Shown: piece by piece, positions 9,188 to 17,275 of the stretch
Layout: the number at the start of each line of letters is the position of its first letter
How positions within the stretch are numbered: the first letter of the stretch is position 1
Source: Kineococcus gynurae
GTDB taxonomy: Bacteria; Actinomycetota; Actinomycetes; Actinomycetales; Kineococcaceae
DNA: 64,000 nucleotides
Assembly: GCF_050871315.1 (NCBI RefSeq)
Contig: NZ_JBJLRE010000020.1
Strand: one strand, 5' to 3'
Program-made: the position numbers and the translations under genes
The notes under the pieces: generated by a model
Database searches by the model: none
What the model was told of the DNA's origin: nothing
Seen by the model: only the letters and a program-made list of their open reading frames with translations

Positions 9188-11758
9188 TCAGACGTCGCGT
9201 TCCTGGGCCCGCAGCGCCCGGGCGACGCCGTCACGGTTCTCGAGGACCAGCCGGCGCAGGGCCGGCGCGGCGTCGGGGTGCTCCTCCAACCACGCGTCCG
9301 TCCGGTCCAGCAGGTCCGCGTCGGCCAGTTCCAGCGGGTAGAGACCGGTCACGATCTGCTGGGCCATCTCGTTGGTCCGGTCCGCCCAGACCCGGGTCAG
9401 GGAGGCGAAGTAGGGCTCGACGAAACCGCGCAGCAGCTCGGGATCGGCGACGCGGGTGAACCCGGCGATCGCGCTGGCGGCCATGGCGTTCGGGAGGTCC
9501 CCCCGCTCGACGACCCGGTCCCAGACGGCCTGCTTCGCCTCGGCCGTCGGCATCGCGGCGCGGGCGGCCGTCGCGGCCCGCGCCCCGTTGGCCGTGTTGT
9601 CGGCCGCCTGCTCGGCAGCGATCTCCGCCTCACCCATCCGCCCGGCGGCCACCAGCGAGGTCAGCAGCACCCAGCGCAGGTCGGTGTCGACGTCGAGCCC
9701 CGGCAGGCTGGTCGTCCCGGCGAGCAGCCCGGCCACGGTGTCCAGCGGCTGCCCGTCCCGGGCCGCCGCCGCGAGGGCCCGGACGAACTGCAGCTGCGTG
9801 TCGCTGCCCGGCTCGGCCGTCCGGAGCAGCTCGAGCAGGGCCTCGGCGCTGCGGGCGGAGACCTCGGCCCGGGCGGCCGGGGCCACGTACAGGTCGACCG
9901 TCGTCCGCAGCTGGCGCAGCAGCACCAGGAGCACCGTCGAGTCCGGCCGGCTGCCCGGGTCGCCCGGCAGCAGCGTCGACAGCAGCAGGTCGACGTAGGA
10001 CCGGGCGGGGGACTCCCCGTCGCGCGTCATGTCCCACAGGGCCGCCGCCACCAGGGCCCGCGGCAACGAGTCCTCGAAGGCGTTGAGCCGGTCGAGCGCC
10101 GTGGTCAGCGAGGCGGGGTCCAACCTGATCTTGGCGTAGGCGAGGTCGTCGTCGTTCACCAGCAGCAGGTCCGGACGCCGGGTCCCCACCAGGTCGGGCA
10201 GCTCGGTCACCGCCCCCGCGACGTCCAGCTCGATGCGCCGCGTCCGGTGCAGCCGACCGTCCTGCAGGTCGTAGGCGCCCAGCGCCAGCCGGTGCGAGCG
10301 CAGGTGCGGGTGCGCGGTCGGCGCGGTCTGCTCCAGACGGGCCGCGGTGATCACCCCGTCGGCGTCGACCTCCAGCACCGGGCGCAGGGTGGCGACCCCG
10401 GCCGTCTCCAACCACTCCTGCGACCACACGCCGAGGTCGCGGCCCGAGGTGGCCTCGAGCTCGACCAGCAGGTCGCGCAGCTCGGTGCTGCCGTAGGCGT
10501 GCTTGCGGAAGTAGGCGCGGACCCCGCCCAGGAACTCCTCGCGGCCCACGTAGGCCACCAGCTGGCGCAGGACGCTGGCGCCCTTGGCGTAGGTGATCCC
10601 GTCGAAGTTCACCTCGACGTCCTCGAGGTCGTTGATCGCCGCGACGATGGGGTGGGTCGTCGGCAGCTGGTCCTGCCGGTAGGCCCACGACTTCTCGAGC
10701 GAGGCGAAGGTGGTCCAGGCCCCGGTCCATTCGGTGGCCTCGGCCGTGGCCAGGGTGCTGGCGAACTCCGCGAAGGACTCGTTGAGCCACAGGTCGTTCC
10801 ACCAGCGCATGGTCACCAGGTCGCCGAACCACATGTGGGCCAGCTCGTGCAGGACCGTGACCACCCGACGTTCCACCGTGGCCTCGGGAACCTTGGACCG
10901 GAAGACGTAGGCCTCGGTGAAGGTGACCGCGCCGACGTTCTCCATCGCCCCGGCGTTGAACTCGGGGACGAAGATCTGGTCGTACTTGGGGAAGGGGAAC
11001 GGCAGGTCGAACTCGCGCTCGTAGAACGTGAACCCGGCACGGGTCGCGTCCATGACCGCCTCGGCCTCCAGGTGCGGCAGCAGGGAACGACGGCAGTAGA
11101 CGCCCAGCGGGACGGTGCGACCGTCGGCGCTCGTGAGCTCCCCGGTGCGGCCCTCGTAGGGCCCGGCCACGACCGCGGTCACGTAGGAGGACAGGCGCGG
11201 CGTGGGGTCGAACCGCCACCGCCGCGCGTCCCCGCCGTCGCGGGGGCCGACAGTCTCGACGGAGGCGACCGGCATGCAGGAGAACACCTGCCAGTGCGCG
11301 GGGGCGGTCACGTCGAAGCGGAACTCCGCCTTGAGGTCGGGCTGCTCGAAGACCGCGAACACCCGCCGGGAGTCGGCGACCTCGAACTGGGAGTACAGGT
11401 ACACCTCGTCATCGACCGGGTCGACGAACCGGTGCAGCCCCTCCCCGGTGTTCATGTAGGCGCAGTCGGCCACCACGACCAGCTCGTTGTCCTGGGCCAG
11501 GCCCTCGAGCGAGATGCGGGCGCCGTCGAACACGGCCGCGGCCTCCAGCTCGGTCCCGTTGAGCCGGACCGTCTCGACGCGCGGGGCGATCAGGTCGACG
11601 AACGTCGCCGACCCCGGGGTGGCCGAGAAGCGCATCGTCGTGCGGGAGCGGAAGGTCTCCGCCCCCACCGTCAGGTCCAGCTCGACGTCGTAGGACTGCG
11701 CGCGCACGATCCCGGCGCGCTGGCGCGCCTCCTCGCGCGTCAGATTCTCCCCGGGCAC
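9188..11758 (-). CDS. pepN: Aminopeptidase N (M1 family zinc metallopeptidase)
   Basis: Removes N-terminal amino acids from peptides in the cytosol. The 856-residue product has the substrate-binding GAMEN at residues 270-274 and the zinc motif HELAH at 304-308, followed by the third-ligand Glu in NESFAEF. The C-terminal ERAP1-like helical domain completes the usual actinobacterial length (~850). I chose GTG 11758 (MPGENLTREEA), the common family start; GTG 11764 is equally well spaced from the GGAGG at 11772-11776 and would add two residues. The frame is open far upstream, but that part is the shadow of the neighbouring gene. Confidence 0.95.
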   Translation of the reverse strand: MPGENLTREEARQRAGIVRAQSYDVELDLTVGAETFRSRTTMRFSATPGSATFVDLIAPRVETVRLNGTELEAAAVFDGARISLEGLAQDNELVVVADCAYMNTGEGLHRFVDPVDDEVYLYSQFEVADSRRVFAVFEQPDLKAEFRFDVTAPAHWQVFSCMPVASVETVGPRDGGDARRWRFDPTPRLSSYVTAVVAGPYEGRTGELTSADGRTVPLGVYCRRSLLPHLEAEAVMDATRAGFTFYEREFDLPFPFPKYDQIFVPEFNAGAMENVGAVTFTEAYVFRSKVPEATVERRVVTVLHELAHMWFGDLVTMRWWNDLWLNESFAEFASTLATAEATEWTGAWTTFASLEKSWAYRQDQLPTTHPIVAAINDLEDVEVNFDGITYAKGASVLRQLVAYVGREEFLGGVRAYFRKHAYGSTELRDLLVELEATSGRDLGVWSQEWLETAGVATLRPVLEVDADGVITAARLEQTAPTAHPHLRSHRLALGAYDLQDGRLHRTRRIELDVAGAVTELPDLVGTRRPDLLLVNDDDLAYAKIRLDPASLTTALDRLNAFEDSLPRALVAAALWDMTRDGESPARSYVDLLLSTLLPGDPGSRPDSTVLLVLLRQLRTTVDLYVAPAARAEVSARSAEALLELLRTAEPGSDTQLQFVRALAAAARDGQPLDTVAGLLAGTTSLPGLDVDTDLRWVLLTSLVAAGRMGEAEIAAEQAADNTANGARAATAARAAMPTAEAKQAVWDRVVERGDLPNAMAASAIAGFTRVADPELLRGFVEPYFASLTRVWADRTNEMAQQIVTGLYPLELADADLLDRTDAWLEEHPDAAPALRRLVLENRDGVARALRAQERDV

Positions 11759-11905
11759 ACCCACGTCCTCTCCTCCGACCGGCACCGCCCTGGAGGTCGG
11801 TGCCGCCACCTCTCCTCGGCGACAGCTGCGCACTCTGCCACGCCCCTGCGACACGTGCTCCGGCCCGGGGTGTCCCCCCGCGCGGGCGGGGGCAGGATGA
11901 CCCTC

Positions 11906-12511
11906 ATGAGTGCTGCCACCGCCGACTTCTGGTTCGACCCGCTGTGCCCCTGGGCCTGGATGACCTCCCGCTGGATGCTCGAGGTCGAGAAGGTCCGCGA
12001 CGTCGAGGTGCGCTGGCACGTGATGAGCCTGTCGGTGCTCAACGAGGGGCGTGACCTCCCCGAGGAGTACCGCGAGCTGATGACCAAGGGCTGGGGCCCG
12101 GTCCGCGTCGTCACCGCGGCGCGCGCCGCGCACGGCGACGACGTCGTCCTGCCGCTCTACACCGCTCTGGGCACCCGCATCCACCCCGGTGGGGACAAGG
12201 ACTTCGACCGGGTCGTCGCCGAGGCGCTGGCCGAGGTCGGCCTGCCCGCCGAGCTGGCCGCCGCCGCCACCTCCGAGGAGCACGACGAGGCCCTGCGCGC
12301 CTCCCACCAGGAGGGCATCGACAAGGTCGGGCAGGACGTCGGCACCCCCGTCGTGGCCTTCGACGACGTCGCCTTCTTCGGCCCCGTCGTGACCCCCGCC
12401 CCGAAGGGCGAGGCGGCCGGGCGGTTGTGGGACGGCTGCCTGCTCGTCGCCGGGACCCCCGGTTTCTTCGAGCTCAAGCGCACCCGCACGCAGGACCCGA
12501 TCTTCGACTGA
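11906..12511 (+). CDS. DsbA-family mycothiol-dependent nitroreductase-like protein (Rv2466c type)
   Basis: A thioredoxin-fold protein of 201 residues, very similar in layout to Mycobacterium tuberculosis Rv2466c, which uses mycothiol and is induced by oxidative stress. The start region ADFWFDPLCPWAW and the end FFELKRTRTQDPIFD match that family over their length. The nucleophilic Cys14 is present but the position of the second Cys (CPWC in Rv2466c) is Ala17, giving a monothiol CPWA site. Start: the ATG at 11906 has a CAGGAT hexamer 7 nt upstream; ATG 11897 would add three residues. It is divergent from pepN. Confidence 0.88.
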   Translation: MSAATADFWFDPLCPWAWMTSRWMLEVEKVRDVEVRWHVMSLSVLNEGRDLPEEYRELMTKGWGPVRVVTAARAAHGDDVVLPLYTALGTRIHPGGDKDFDRVVAEALAEVGLPAELAAAATSEEHDEALRASHQEGIDKVGQDVGTPVVAFDDVAFFGPVVTPAPKGEAAGRLWDGCLLVAGTPGFFELKRTRTQDPIFD

Positions 12512-12556
12512 CACCCCGCCGCAGGGCGGGGGCCCGCGCTCTGGGAGGCTCCCGCC

Positions 12557-13030
12557 ATGCGCGTCCACATCGGCACCGACCACGCCGGATTCGAGCTCAA
12601 GGAGCACCTCGTCGCCCACCTGCGGGGGCTGGGGCACGACGTCGTCGACCACGGCGCCCTCGTCTACGACGCCGTCGACGACTACCCCCCCTTCATCCTG
12701 CGCACCGCGCAGGCGGTCGTGGACGAGCCCGGCAGCCTCGGCCTCGTGCTCGGCGGTTCCGGCAACGGCGAGCAGATCGCCGCGAACGCGGTGCCCGGCA
12801 TCCGGGCCGCCCTGACCTGGTCGGTCGAGACGGCCCGGCTGGCCCGGGAGCACAACGACGCCCAGGTCGCGGGCATCGGGGCGCGCATGCACACTCTCGC
12901 CGAGGCGGCCCTGATCGCCGAGGCGTTCGTGACGACCCCGTTCTCGGGCGAGGCCCGGCACCAGCGCCGCATCGACCTGCTCACCGCCTACGCCGAGACG
13001 GGGGAGCTGCCGCCGCTGCCCCAGCCCTGA
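12557..13030 (+). CDS. rpiB: Ribose-5-phosphate isomerase B
   Basis: Interconverts ribose-5-phosphate and ribulose-5-phosphate in the non-oxidative pentose phosphate pathway. The 157-residue LacAB/RpiB-fold protein has GTDHAGFELK at the N-terminus and GGSGNGEQIAAN at 66-77. Glu72 stands in the place used as catalytic base in mycobacterial RpiB, where the E. coli enzyme has Cys. GGGAGG lies upstream of the ATG. It is likely co-transcribed with the preceding DsbA-like gene (45-nt gap) and the following glycosylase (30-nt gap). Confidence 0.93.
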   Translation: MRVHIGTDHAGFELKEHLVAHLRGLGHDVVDHGALVYDAVDDYPPFILRTAQAVVDEPGSLGLVLGGSGNGEQIAANAVPGIRAALTWSVETARLAREHNDAQVAGIGARMHTLAEAALIAEAFVTTPFSGEARHQRRIDLLTAYAETGELPPLPQP

Positions 13031-13060
13031 CCCGGGCGGGCCCGACCCGCGAGGGGTGCC

Positions 13061-13870
13061 ATGCCCGAGGGCCACACCGTCCACCGTCACGCCCGGGAGC
13101 TGGCCCGGCGCTTCCGAGGTGCCCCGGTCCGGGTGAGCAGTCCGCAGGGCCGCTTCGGCGACGGGGCCCGGGCGCTGGACGGCAGGGAGGTCGTGGGCAC
13201 CGACGCCCACGGCAAGCACCTCTTCCTCGACGTGGCGCACGAGGCCGACGAGCCGGCCCGCACGCTGCACGTCCACCTCGGGCTCTACGGCAAATGGACC
13301 TTCGGCACGGGGGAACCGCCCGCCCCGCGCGGTCTGGTGCGTGCCCGGCTCGAGAACGGCGAGCACTGGGCCGACCTCCGCGGTCCCACGGCCTGCGAGG
13401 TGCTGGAGCCCGAACAGGTGTCCGCGGTCCACGAGCGCCTCGGTCCCGACCCGTTGCGCGGGGACGACCCGGGGCCGGCCCTCGCCCGGATCGGACGGTC
13501 GCGGGCCCCCGTGGCCGGGCTGCTCATGCAGCAGGAGGTCGTCGCGGGCGTGGGGGTCGTCTACCGCGCCGAAGCGCTCTTCCGGGCGGGACTCGACCCC
13601 TACCGTCCCGGTCGGGCCGTCGGCGAGGAGACCCTCGGTGAGCTCTGGTCCGACCTGCGCGAGCTGCTGCGCACCGGGGTCCGGGCGGGGCGCATCGTGA
13701 CGACGCGGCCCGAGCACCGGTCCCGCCCGACGGGGCGGGTCACCCGCGCCGACGCCCACTACGTCTACCGACGCACGGGAGAGCCGTGCCGGGTCTGCTC
13801 GACCCCGGTGGCGCACGCCGACCTGGCCGGTCGCCACCTCTACTGGTGCCCGCGCTGCCAACCGGGGTGA
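13061..13870 (+). CDS. Fpg/Nei-family DNA glycosylase/AP lyase (endonuclease VIII-like)
   Basis: Base-excision repair enzyme for oxidised bases. The mature N-terminus PEGHTVHRHA provides the catalytic Pro-Glu pair right after Met1, so the start is certain. An H2TH domain lies near residues 135-215 (GLLMQQEVVAGVGVVYRAE). A zinc finger with CRVC and CPRC pairs occupies the C-terminus. The GHTVHR start resembles actinobacterial Nei2 rather than MutM (PELPEV). Product 269 residues. It lies in the rpiB operon. Confidence 0.92.
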   Translation: MPEGHTVHRHARELARRFRGAPVRVSSPQGRFGDGARALDGREVVGTDAHGKHLFLDVAHEADEPARTLHVHLGLYGKWTFGTGEPPAPRGLVRARLENGEHWADLRGPTACEVLEPEQVSAVHERLGPDPLRGDDPGPALARIGRSRAPVAGLLMQQEVVAGVGVVYRAEALFRAGLDPYRPGRAVGEETLGELWSDLRELLRTGVRAGRIVTTRPEHRSRPTGRVTRADAHYVYRRTGEPCRVCSTPVAHADLAGRHLYWCPRCQPG

Positions 13871-13901
13871 CCGCCGGACCACCCCGCGGACCGATCGCGG
13901 T

Positions 13902-13907
13902 TAGTGT
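13902..13907 (+). promoter_or_regulatory. -10 box (TAGTGT) of the SpoIIE-type phosphatase gene
   Basis: TAGTGT ends 6 nt before the GTG at 13914, consistent with a leaderless transcript. Confidence 0.6.
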
Positions 13908-13913
13908 TCAGAT

Positions 13914-15029
13914 GTGCACGCAGAGCGATGGCGCCCGGTGGTGCGCCAGGTCCGCGCCTGGGGTCGTCGGGGCCGGCGCGTGCTCGCCCGACCGCCCCAG
14001 AACCCGACCGTCGTCGTCCTCGCCGTCCTGACGGTCCTCATCGGTCTCGGCGCGAGCCGCACCCAGCTGGTCCCGCTCACCGCGCTCATCCCGGTCGTGC
14101 TGCTCGGCGCCTCGCTCCTGCGGTTGGAGCGCATGCTCCTGCTCGTGGGCGTCGCCCTGCTGGCCCTGGCCCTCGTCACGCACGGTCGGTGGGGAACCGC
14201 CCGTCCGGTGCAGCTCAGCCTCATCGTCACGCTGGTCCTGACGTTCGGGTTCGCGCTGGCGTTCGCGCGCAGCCGGGGCCGGCTCGGGCTGGCCGGGTTC
14301 CTCGGCGAGGCGATGCTGGTGGAGCTGCGCGAGCGTCTGCTCGACCAGTCCGCGCTGGAGGCGACCCCGCAGGGCTGGTCGGTGGAGGGGCTGCGCCGTC
14401 CGGCCCACGGGGACGCGTTCTCCGGTGACGTGCTCCTGTCGACCCTGGCCCCGGACGGACGGACCCTGGAGATCTGCCTCGTCGACGTCTCGGGCAAGGG
14501 GCAGGACGCGGGGGTGCGCGGCCTGCTCCTGGCCGGGTCCTTCGGCGGGTTGCTGGGAGCGGTCGCCCCGGGATCGTTCCTCACGGCCGCCAACCGCTAC
14601 GTCCTGCGCCAACGCTGGACGGAGGGCTTCGCGACCGCCGTGCACCTCTCCGTCGACCTCGATCGCGGTGACGTCGTCGTCTCCACCGCGGGCCACCCGC
14701 CCCCGGTCCGGTTGGTGTCCGGACGGCCCTCGGTGCTCGAGCTGCCCGGTGCGGGGCCTGCCCTCGGCCTGCTGCCCGACCCGCCCTTCCCGGTGACCCG
14801 GCTGCACCTGGACCCGGGCGACGCCCTGCTCGTCTACTCCGACGGGGTGGTCGAGCACCGCGACGCCGACCTGGAGGAGGGCATCCGACGACTGGCCGTC
14901 GAACTGGGTCGCCAGCCCGACCCGCGGGACGGCACCTTCCTCGCCCGCCTCGTCGACGACTTCGCCCCCGGGGAGTCGGACGACCGCACGGCCTGCCTGG
15001 TCCGACGCCAGGAGCCGCGCCCGGTCTGA
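13914..15029 (+). CDS. Membrane-anchored PP2C-type (SpoIIE) serine/threonine phosphatase
   Basis: A 371-residue protein. Three or four hydrophobic helices occur within residues ~25-125 (TVVVLAVLTVLIGLG; LTALIPVVLLGASLL; LLLVGVALLALALV; LSLIVTLVLTFGFAL). The cytosolic SpoIIE/PP2C domain follows (residues ~150-365), with AHGDAFSGDVLL, LVDVSGKGQDAG and LLVYSDGVVEHRD metal-binding blocks. Such proteins usually dephosphorylate anti-anti-sigma factors in stress-response partner-switching systems, but no partner gene is nearby. It appears to have its own leaderless promoter. Function beyond phosphatase is inference. Confidence 0.85.
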   Translation: MHAERWRPVVRQVRAWGRRGRRVLARPPQNPTVVVLAVLTVLIGLGASRTQLVPLTALIPVVLLGASLLRLERMLLLVGVALLALALVTHGRWGTARPVQLSLIVTLVLTFGFALAFARSRGRLGLAGFLGEAMLVELRERLLDQSALEATPQGWSVEGLRRPAHGDAFSGDVLLSTLAPDGRTLEICLVDVSGKGQDAGVRGLLLAGSFGGLLGAVAPGSFLTAANRYVLRQRWTEGFATAVHLSVDLDRGDVVVSTAGHPPPVRLVSGRPSVLELPGAGPALGLLPDPPFPVTRLHLDPGDALLVYSDGVVEHRDADLEEGIRRLAVELGRQPDPRDGTFLARLVDDFAPGESDDRTACLVRRQEPRPV

Positions 15030-15060
15030 ACCGACCGGGTCGGCGCCGGTCCGGGGCGGG

Positions 15061-15074
15061 CCTCCGGCCGGAGG
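15061..15074. terminator. Palindrome between convergent phosphatase and glycerate kinase genes
   Basis: CCTCCGGCCGGAGG is a perfect 14-bp inverted repeat just before the glycerate kinase stop; a weak terminator candidate, because it has no loop unless its centre opens. Confidence 0.4.
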
Positions 15075-15076
15075 GG

Positions 15077-16234
15077 TCAGGGCCGCAGCAGGTCCCGGGC
15101 GAGGTCCAGGGCCACCCGGTGCAGCAGCGGGCGCGCCTGCGCCACGCACGTCTCGGCGGGTTCGCCCAGGTCGGTGAGGGCGATCGCGGCGGCGAACCCC
15201 GCGGCCCGCCAGCGGTCCTCGGTGAGCGCGCGCCGCCCGCTCAGCACCACCACCGGCGCGCCGGCGGCCGCCGCGGCCCGGGCCACCCCGACCGGTGTCT
15301 TGCCGCCCAGGGACTGCTCGTCGAAGGAGCCCTCGCCGGTGACGACGAGGTCGGCGTCGGCGGCTCGTCCGGCGAAACCGGCCAGTTCCAGCACCACGTC
15401 GATCCCGGGGCGCCGCCGGGCGCCGAACAACCCGAGGGCCGGGAGCCCGAGACCTCCGGCCGCCCCCGCCCCCGGGAGGTCGCGCGCCTCGGGCACCCCC
15501 GCTGCGGCGAGGGCGTCGGCGAGGCGGGCGAGACCGGCGTCCAGACGTTCGACGTCGCGGGGGTCGGCCCCCTTCTGCGGTCCGAAGACGGCGGCCGCCC
15601 CCCGGGGCCCGAGCAGCGGGTTGTCGACGTCGGCGGCCAGGGTCCACCCGACCCCCGCCAGTCGCGGGTCGAGACCGTCGAGGTCCACCCGGGCCAGGTC
15701 GAGCAGGGCGCCCCCGCCCCCGGGCAGCTCGCGCCCGGCGGCGTCGAGCAGCCGGGCGCCGAGCGCCTGGAGCATCCCGGCGCCGCCGTCGGTGCTCGCA
15801 CTGCCCCCGACGGCGAGGACCACGCGGCGGGCCCCGTCGTCGAGGGCCGACCGGACGAGCTCCCCGGTGCCCCGGGTCCCCGCGGTCAGCGGCGCGAGCC
15901 CGTCCGGCAGCCGGTCCAGGCCGTCGGCCTGGGCCATCTCGACCAGGGCGTCCTCGCCCCGGCGGGCGAGCACCGCCTCGTGCACCCGGCCGGTCGGGCC
16001 GCTCACCACCCGGGTCAGCGGGCGCCAGCCGGCGGCGAGCGCCGCCTCGACCGTCCCCTCCCCGCCGTCGGCGACCGGGACCTCGGTCGTCCGGACCTCG
16101 CGTCCCACCTCGGCCGCGGCCTGCGCGAACGCGTCGGCGACCGTCGCGGCGACCTCGGCGGCGCTCAGCGAGCCCTTGAACTTGTCGGGGGCCAGGACGA
16201 CGTGCGGGACGCGGTCGGCGGGGAGTCTCAGCAC
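15077..16234 (-). CDS. Glycerate kinase (GlxK/GarK family)
   Basis: Phosphorylates glycerate to phosphoglycerate, feeding glyoxylate or tartronate carbon into glycolysis. The 385-residue protein has the family opening VVLAPDKFKGSLSAAEVA, VADGGEGTVEA, GGSASTDGGAGMLQALG and VTGEGSFDEQSLGGKTPVG. The GTG start at 16234 is supported by TAGGCT exactly 7 nt upstream (leaderless). It is divergent from the orphan membrane protein gene; the two predicted -10 boxes are only about 11 nt apart. Confidence 0.93.
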   Translation of the reverse strand: MLRLPADRVPHVVLAPDKFKGSLSAAEVAATVADAFAQAAAEVGREVRTTEVPVADGGEGTVEAALAAGWRPLTRVVSGPTGRVHEAVLARRGEDALVEMAQADGLDRLPDGLAPLTAGTRGTGELVRSALDDGARRVVLAVGGSASTDGGAGMLQALGARLLDAAGRELPGGGGALLDLARVDLDGLDPRLAGVGWTLAADVDNPLLGPRGAAAVFGPQKGADPRDVERLDAGLARLADALAAAGVPEARDLPGAGAAGGLGLPALGLFGARRRPGIDVVLELAGFAGRAADADLVVTGEGSFDEQSLGGKTPVGVARAAAAAGAPVVVLSGRRALTEDRWRAAGFAAAIALTDLGEPAETCVAQARPLLHRVALDLARDLLRP

Positions 16235-16241
16235 CCGCGCC

Positions 16242-16247
16242 AGCCTA
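16242..16247 (-). promoter_or_regulatory. -10 box (TAGGCT) of the glycerate kinase gene
   Basis: TAGGCT ends 7 nt before the GTG at 16234 on the minus strand, indicating leaderless transcription. Confidence 0.6.
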
Positions 16248-16270
16248 GGCGGGCGATCCAGCCTGGCGGG

Positions 16271-16813
16271 GTGCGATCACGGGACGTGCGGGCACCGGAC
16301 GGCACGATCTGGTCGGTCCGGGTCGAGTTCCTGCCCCGGTGGCGGTACCTGTCGGCCCGCTTGTCGGCCTGGAAGCGGCGGCGCCGGGCCGAGAGCGAGG
16401 GTGGGGGGCCGCTCGGAGACCTCGACGACCTGCTCGTCGGTCTCGCCCTGATCCTCGGCGCGCTCACGGTCGGCCTGCTCGGCTGGTTCGTCGTCGTCCC
16501 GCTGCTGCTGCTGCTGGTGACCGACGCGGTGGTCGTCACGGTCCTCGTGGTCACGGCGGTCCTGGCCCGGCTCGTGCTGCGGCGCCCGTGGACGGTGCGC
16601 GCCCGGCCCCTCGTCGGGCCGCGGCTGCGCGAACCGGGCTTCGCCAAGGCGGTGGTCGGTCTGCGGGCTGCCAGGCGGCTGCGGGAGGAGTTCACCGCGC
16701 AGCTCGCCGATCCCCTCGCCCCGGGAACGACGAAGCCGGTCCGCGCGAGGCGGACCGGCTCCGGTGGAGCGGGTGACGAGAATCGAACTCGCGTAGCTAG
16801 TTTGGAAGACTAG
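16271..16813 (+). CDS. Small membrane protein of unknown function, 3' end overlapping tRNA-Gly
   Basis: I do not recognise this family. The 180-residue frame begins at a GTG (CAGCCT 6 nt upstream) and contains a basic stretch (AWKRRRRAE) followed by two hydrophobic helices (LLVGLALILGALTVGLLGWF and a Val/Leu-rich helix ending VTAVLARLVL), then a basic cytosolic tail. The last ~25 codons pass through the tRNA-Gly terminator hairpin and into the antisense tRNA gene, ending DENRTRVASLED, a tail typical of frames read through tRNA genes. The biological C-terminus may be shorter. A GTG at 16286 is an alternative start. Confidence 0.55.
   Translation: MRSRDVRAPDGTIWSVRVEFLPRWRYLSARLSAWKRRRRAESEGGGPLGDLDDLLVGLALILGALTVGLLGWFVVVPLLLLLVTDAVVVTVLVVTAVLARLVLRRPWTVRARPLVGPRLREPGFAKAVVGLRAARRLREEFTAQLADPLAPGTTKPVRARRTGSGGAGDENRTRVASLED
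16734..16760. terminator. Terminator hairpin downstream of tRNA-Gly
   Basis: An 11-bp perfect stem (AGCCGGTCCGC and complement) with a 5-nt loop begins 4 nt beyond the encoded CCA of tRNA-Gly on the minus strand. It also lies inside the plus-strand membrane-protein frame. Confidence 0.75.
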
Positions 16814-16838
16814 GGCTCTACCATTGAGCTACACCCGC
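16765..16838 (-). tRNA. tRNA-Gly (anticodon TCC)
   Basis: A cloverleaf with acceptor GCGGGTG/CACCCGC, D arm TAGCTCAATGGTAGAGC, anticodon stem CTAGT/ACTAG around loop CTTCCAA, T arm GAGTTCGATTCTC, and an encoded CCA end. Anticodon TCC reads GGA/GGG glycine codons. A TAAGCT hexamer at 16881-16886 (minus strand), about 42 nt upstream, is a candidate -10 box. Confidence 0.97.
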
Positions 16839-17108
16839 AGACGGCCCGGCCCCCTCGCGGGCGCCGGACGCATCGGTGCCAGCTTAGGGCATCGCTCGAC
16901 GGTCTCGACCCGGCCCCTCCCCGCCCTGGCGGCGCCCCGCGGCGCTCTCCTCGGGGCCGATCCGACGACGGGATCGGACCCCGTCGTCGGCCTTGCGGGG
17001 CATCCCCAGGACGGCGATGGACGCGGGATGGACCGTCGAGCGACGCCCGGGAGCATGGTCGGCGGTAGCCTGCTCCGGTACCCGTGGCCGCGTGCGGTCC
17101 AGGGTGCG
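16839..17108. other. Divergent promoter region between tRNA-Gly and tRNA-Pro
   Basis: No convincing coding sequence. Candidate -10 boxes: TAAGCT (16881-16886, minus) for tRNA-Gly and TAGCCT (17066-17071, plus) for tRNA-Pro. Nothing else recognisable. Confidence 0.5.
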
Positions 17109-17182
17109 CGGGGTGTGGCGCAGCTTGGTAGCGCGTCCGCTTTGGGAGCGGAAGGCCCCCGGTTCGAATCCGGGTACCCCGA
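17109..17182 (+). tRNA. tRNA-Pro (anticodon TGG)
   Basis: Acceptor CGGGGTG pairs with TACCCCG (one G-U); D arm TGGCGCAGCTTGGTAGCGC; anticodon stem TCCGC/GCGGA with loop TTTGGGA; T arm CCGGTTCGAATCCGG. CCA is not encoded, unlike the neighbouring tRNA-Gly. A 9-bp hairpin at 17187-17209 follows as a probable terminator. Confidence 0.97.
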
Positions 17183-17186
17183 CGGA

Positions 17187-17209
17187 CGTGCACGGGTCGA
17201 CCGTGCGTG
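17187..17209 (+). terminator. Hairpin after tRNA-Pro
   Basis: A 9-bp stem with two G-U pairs around loop GTCGA starts 5 nt after the tRNA discriminator base. Confidence 0.5.
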
Positions 17210-17275
17210 CCGGACCGACCGACCGACGACCTCGACCTCCGCGAGCAAGCGGAGAGATCCCTGGAGAGACCGACT

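Noticed and set aside
11759..13882. Upstream extension of the pepN reading frame to 1564 codons
   Set aside because: The part beyond 11764 is antisense to the DsbA-like, rpiB and glycosylase genes, and the family start lies at 11758.
17214..17227. GACC tetranucleotide run before tig
   Set aside because: Only three to four units, common by chance in this base composition.
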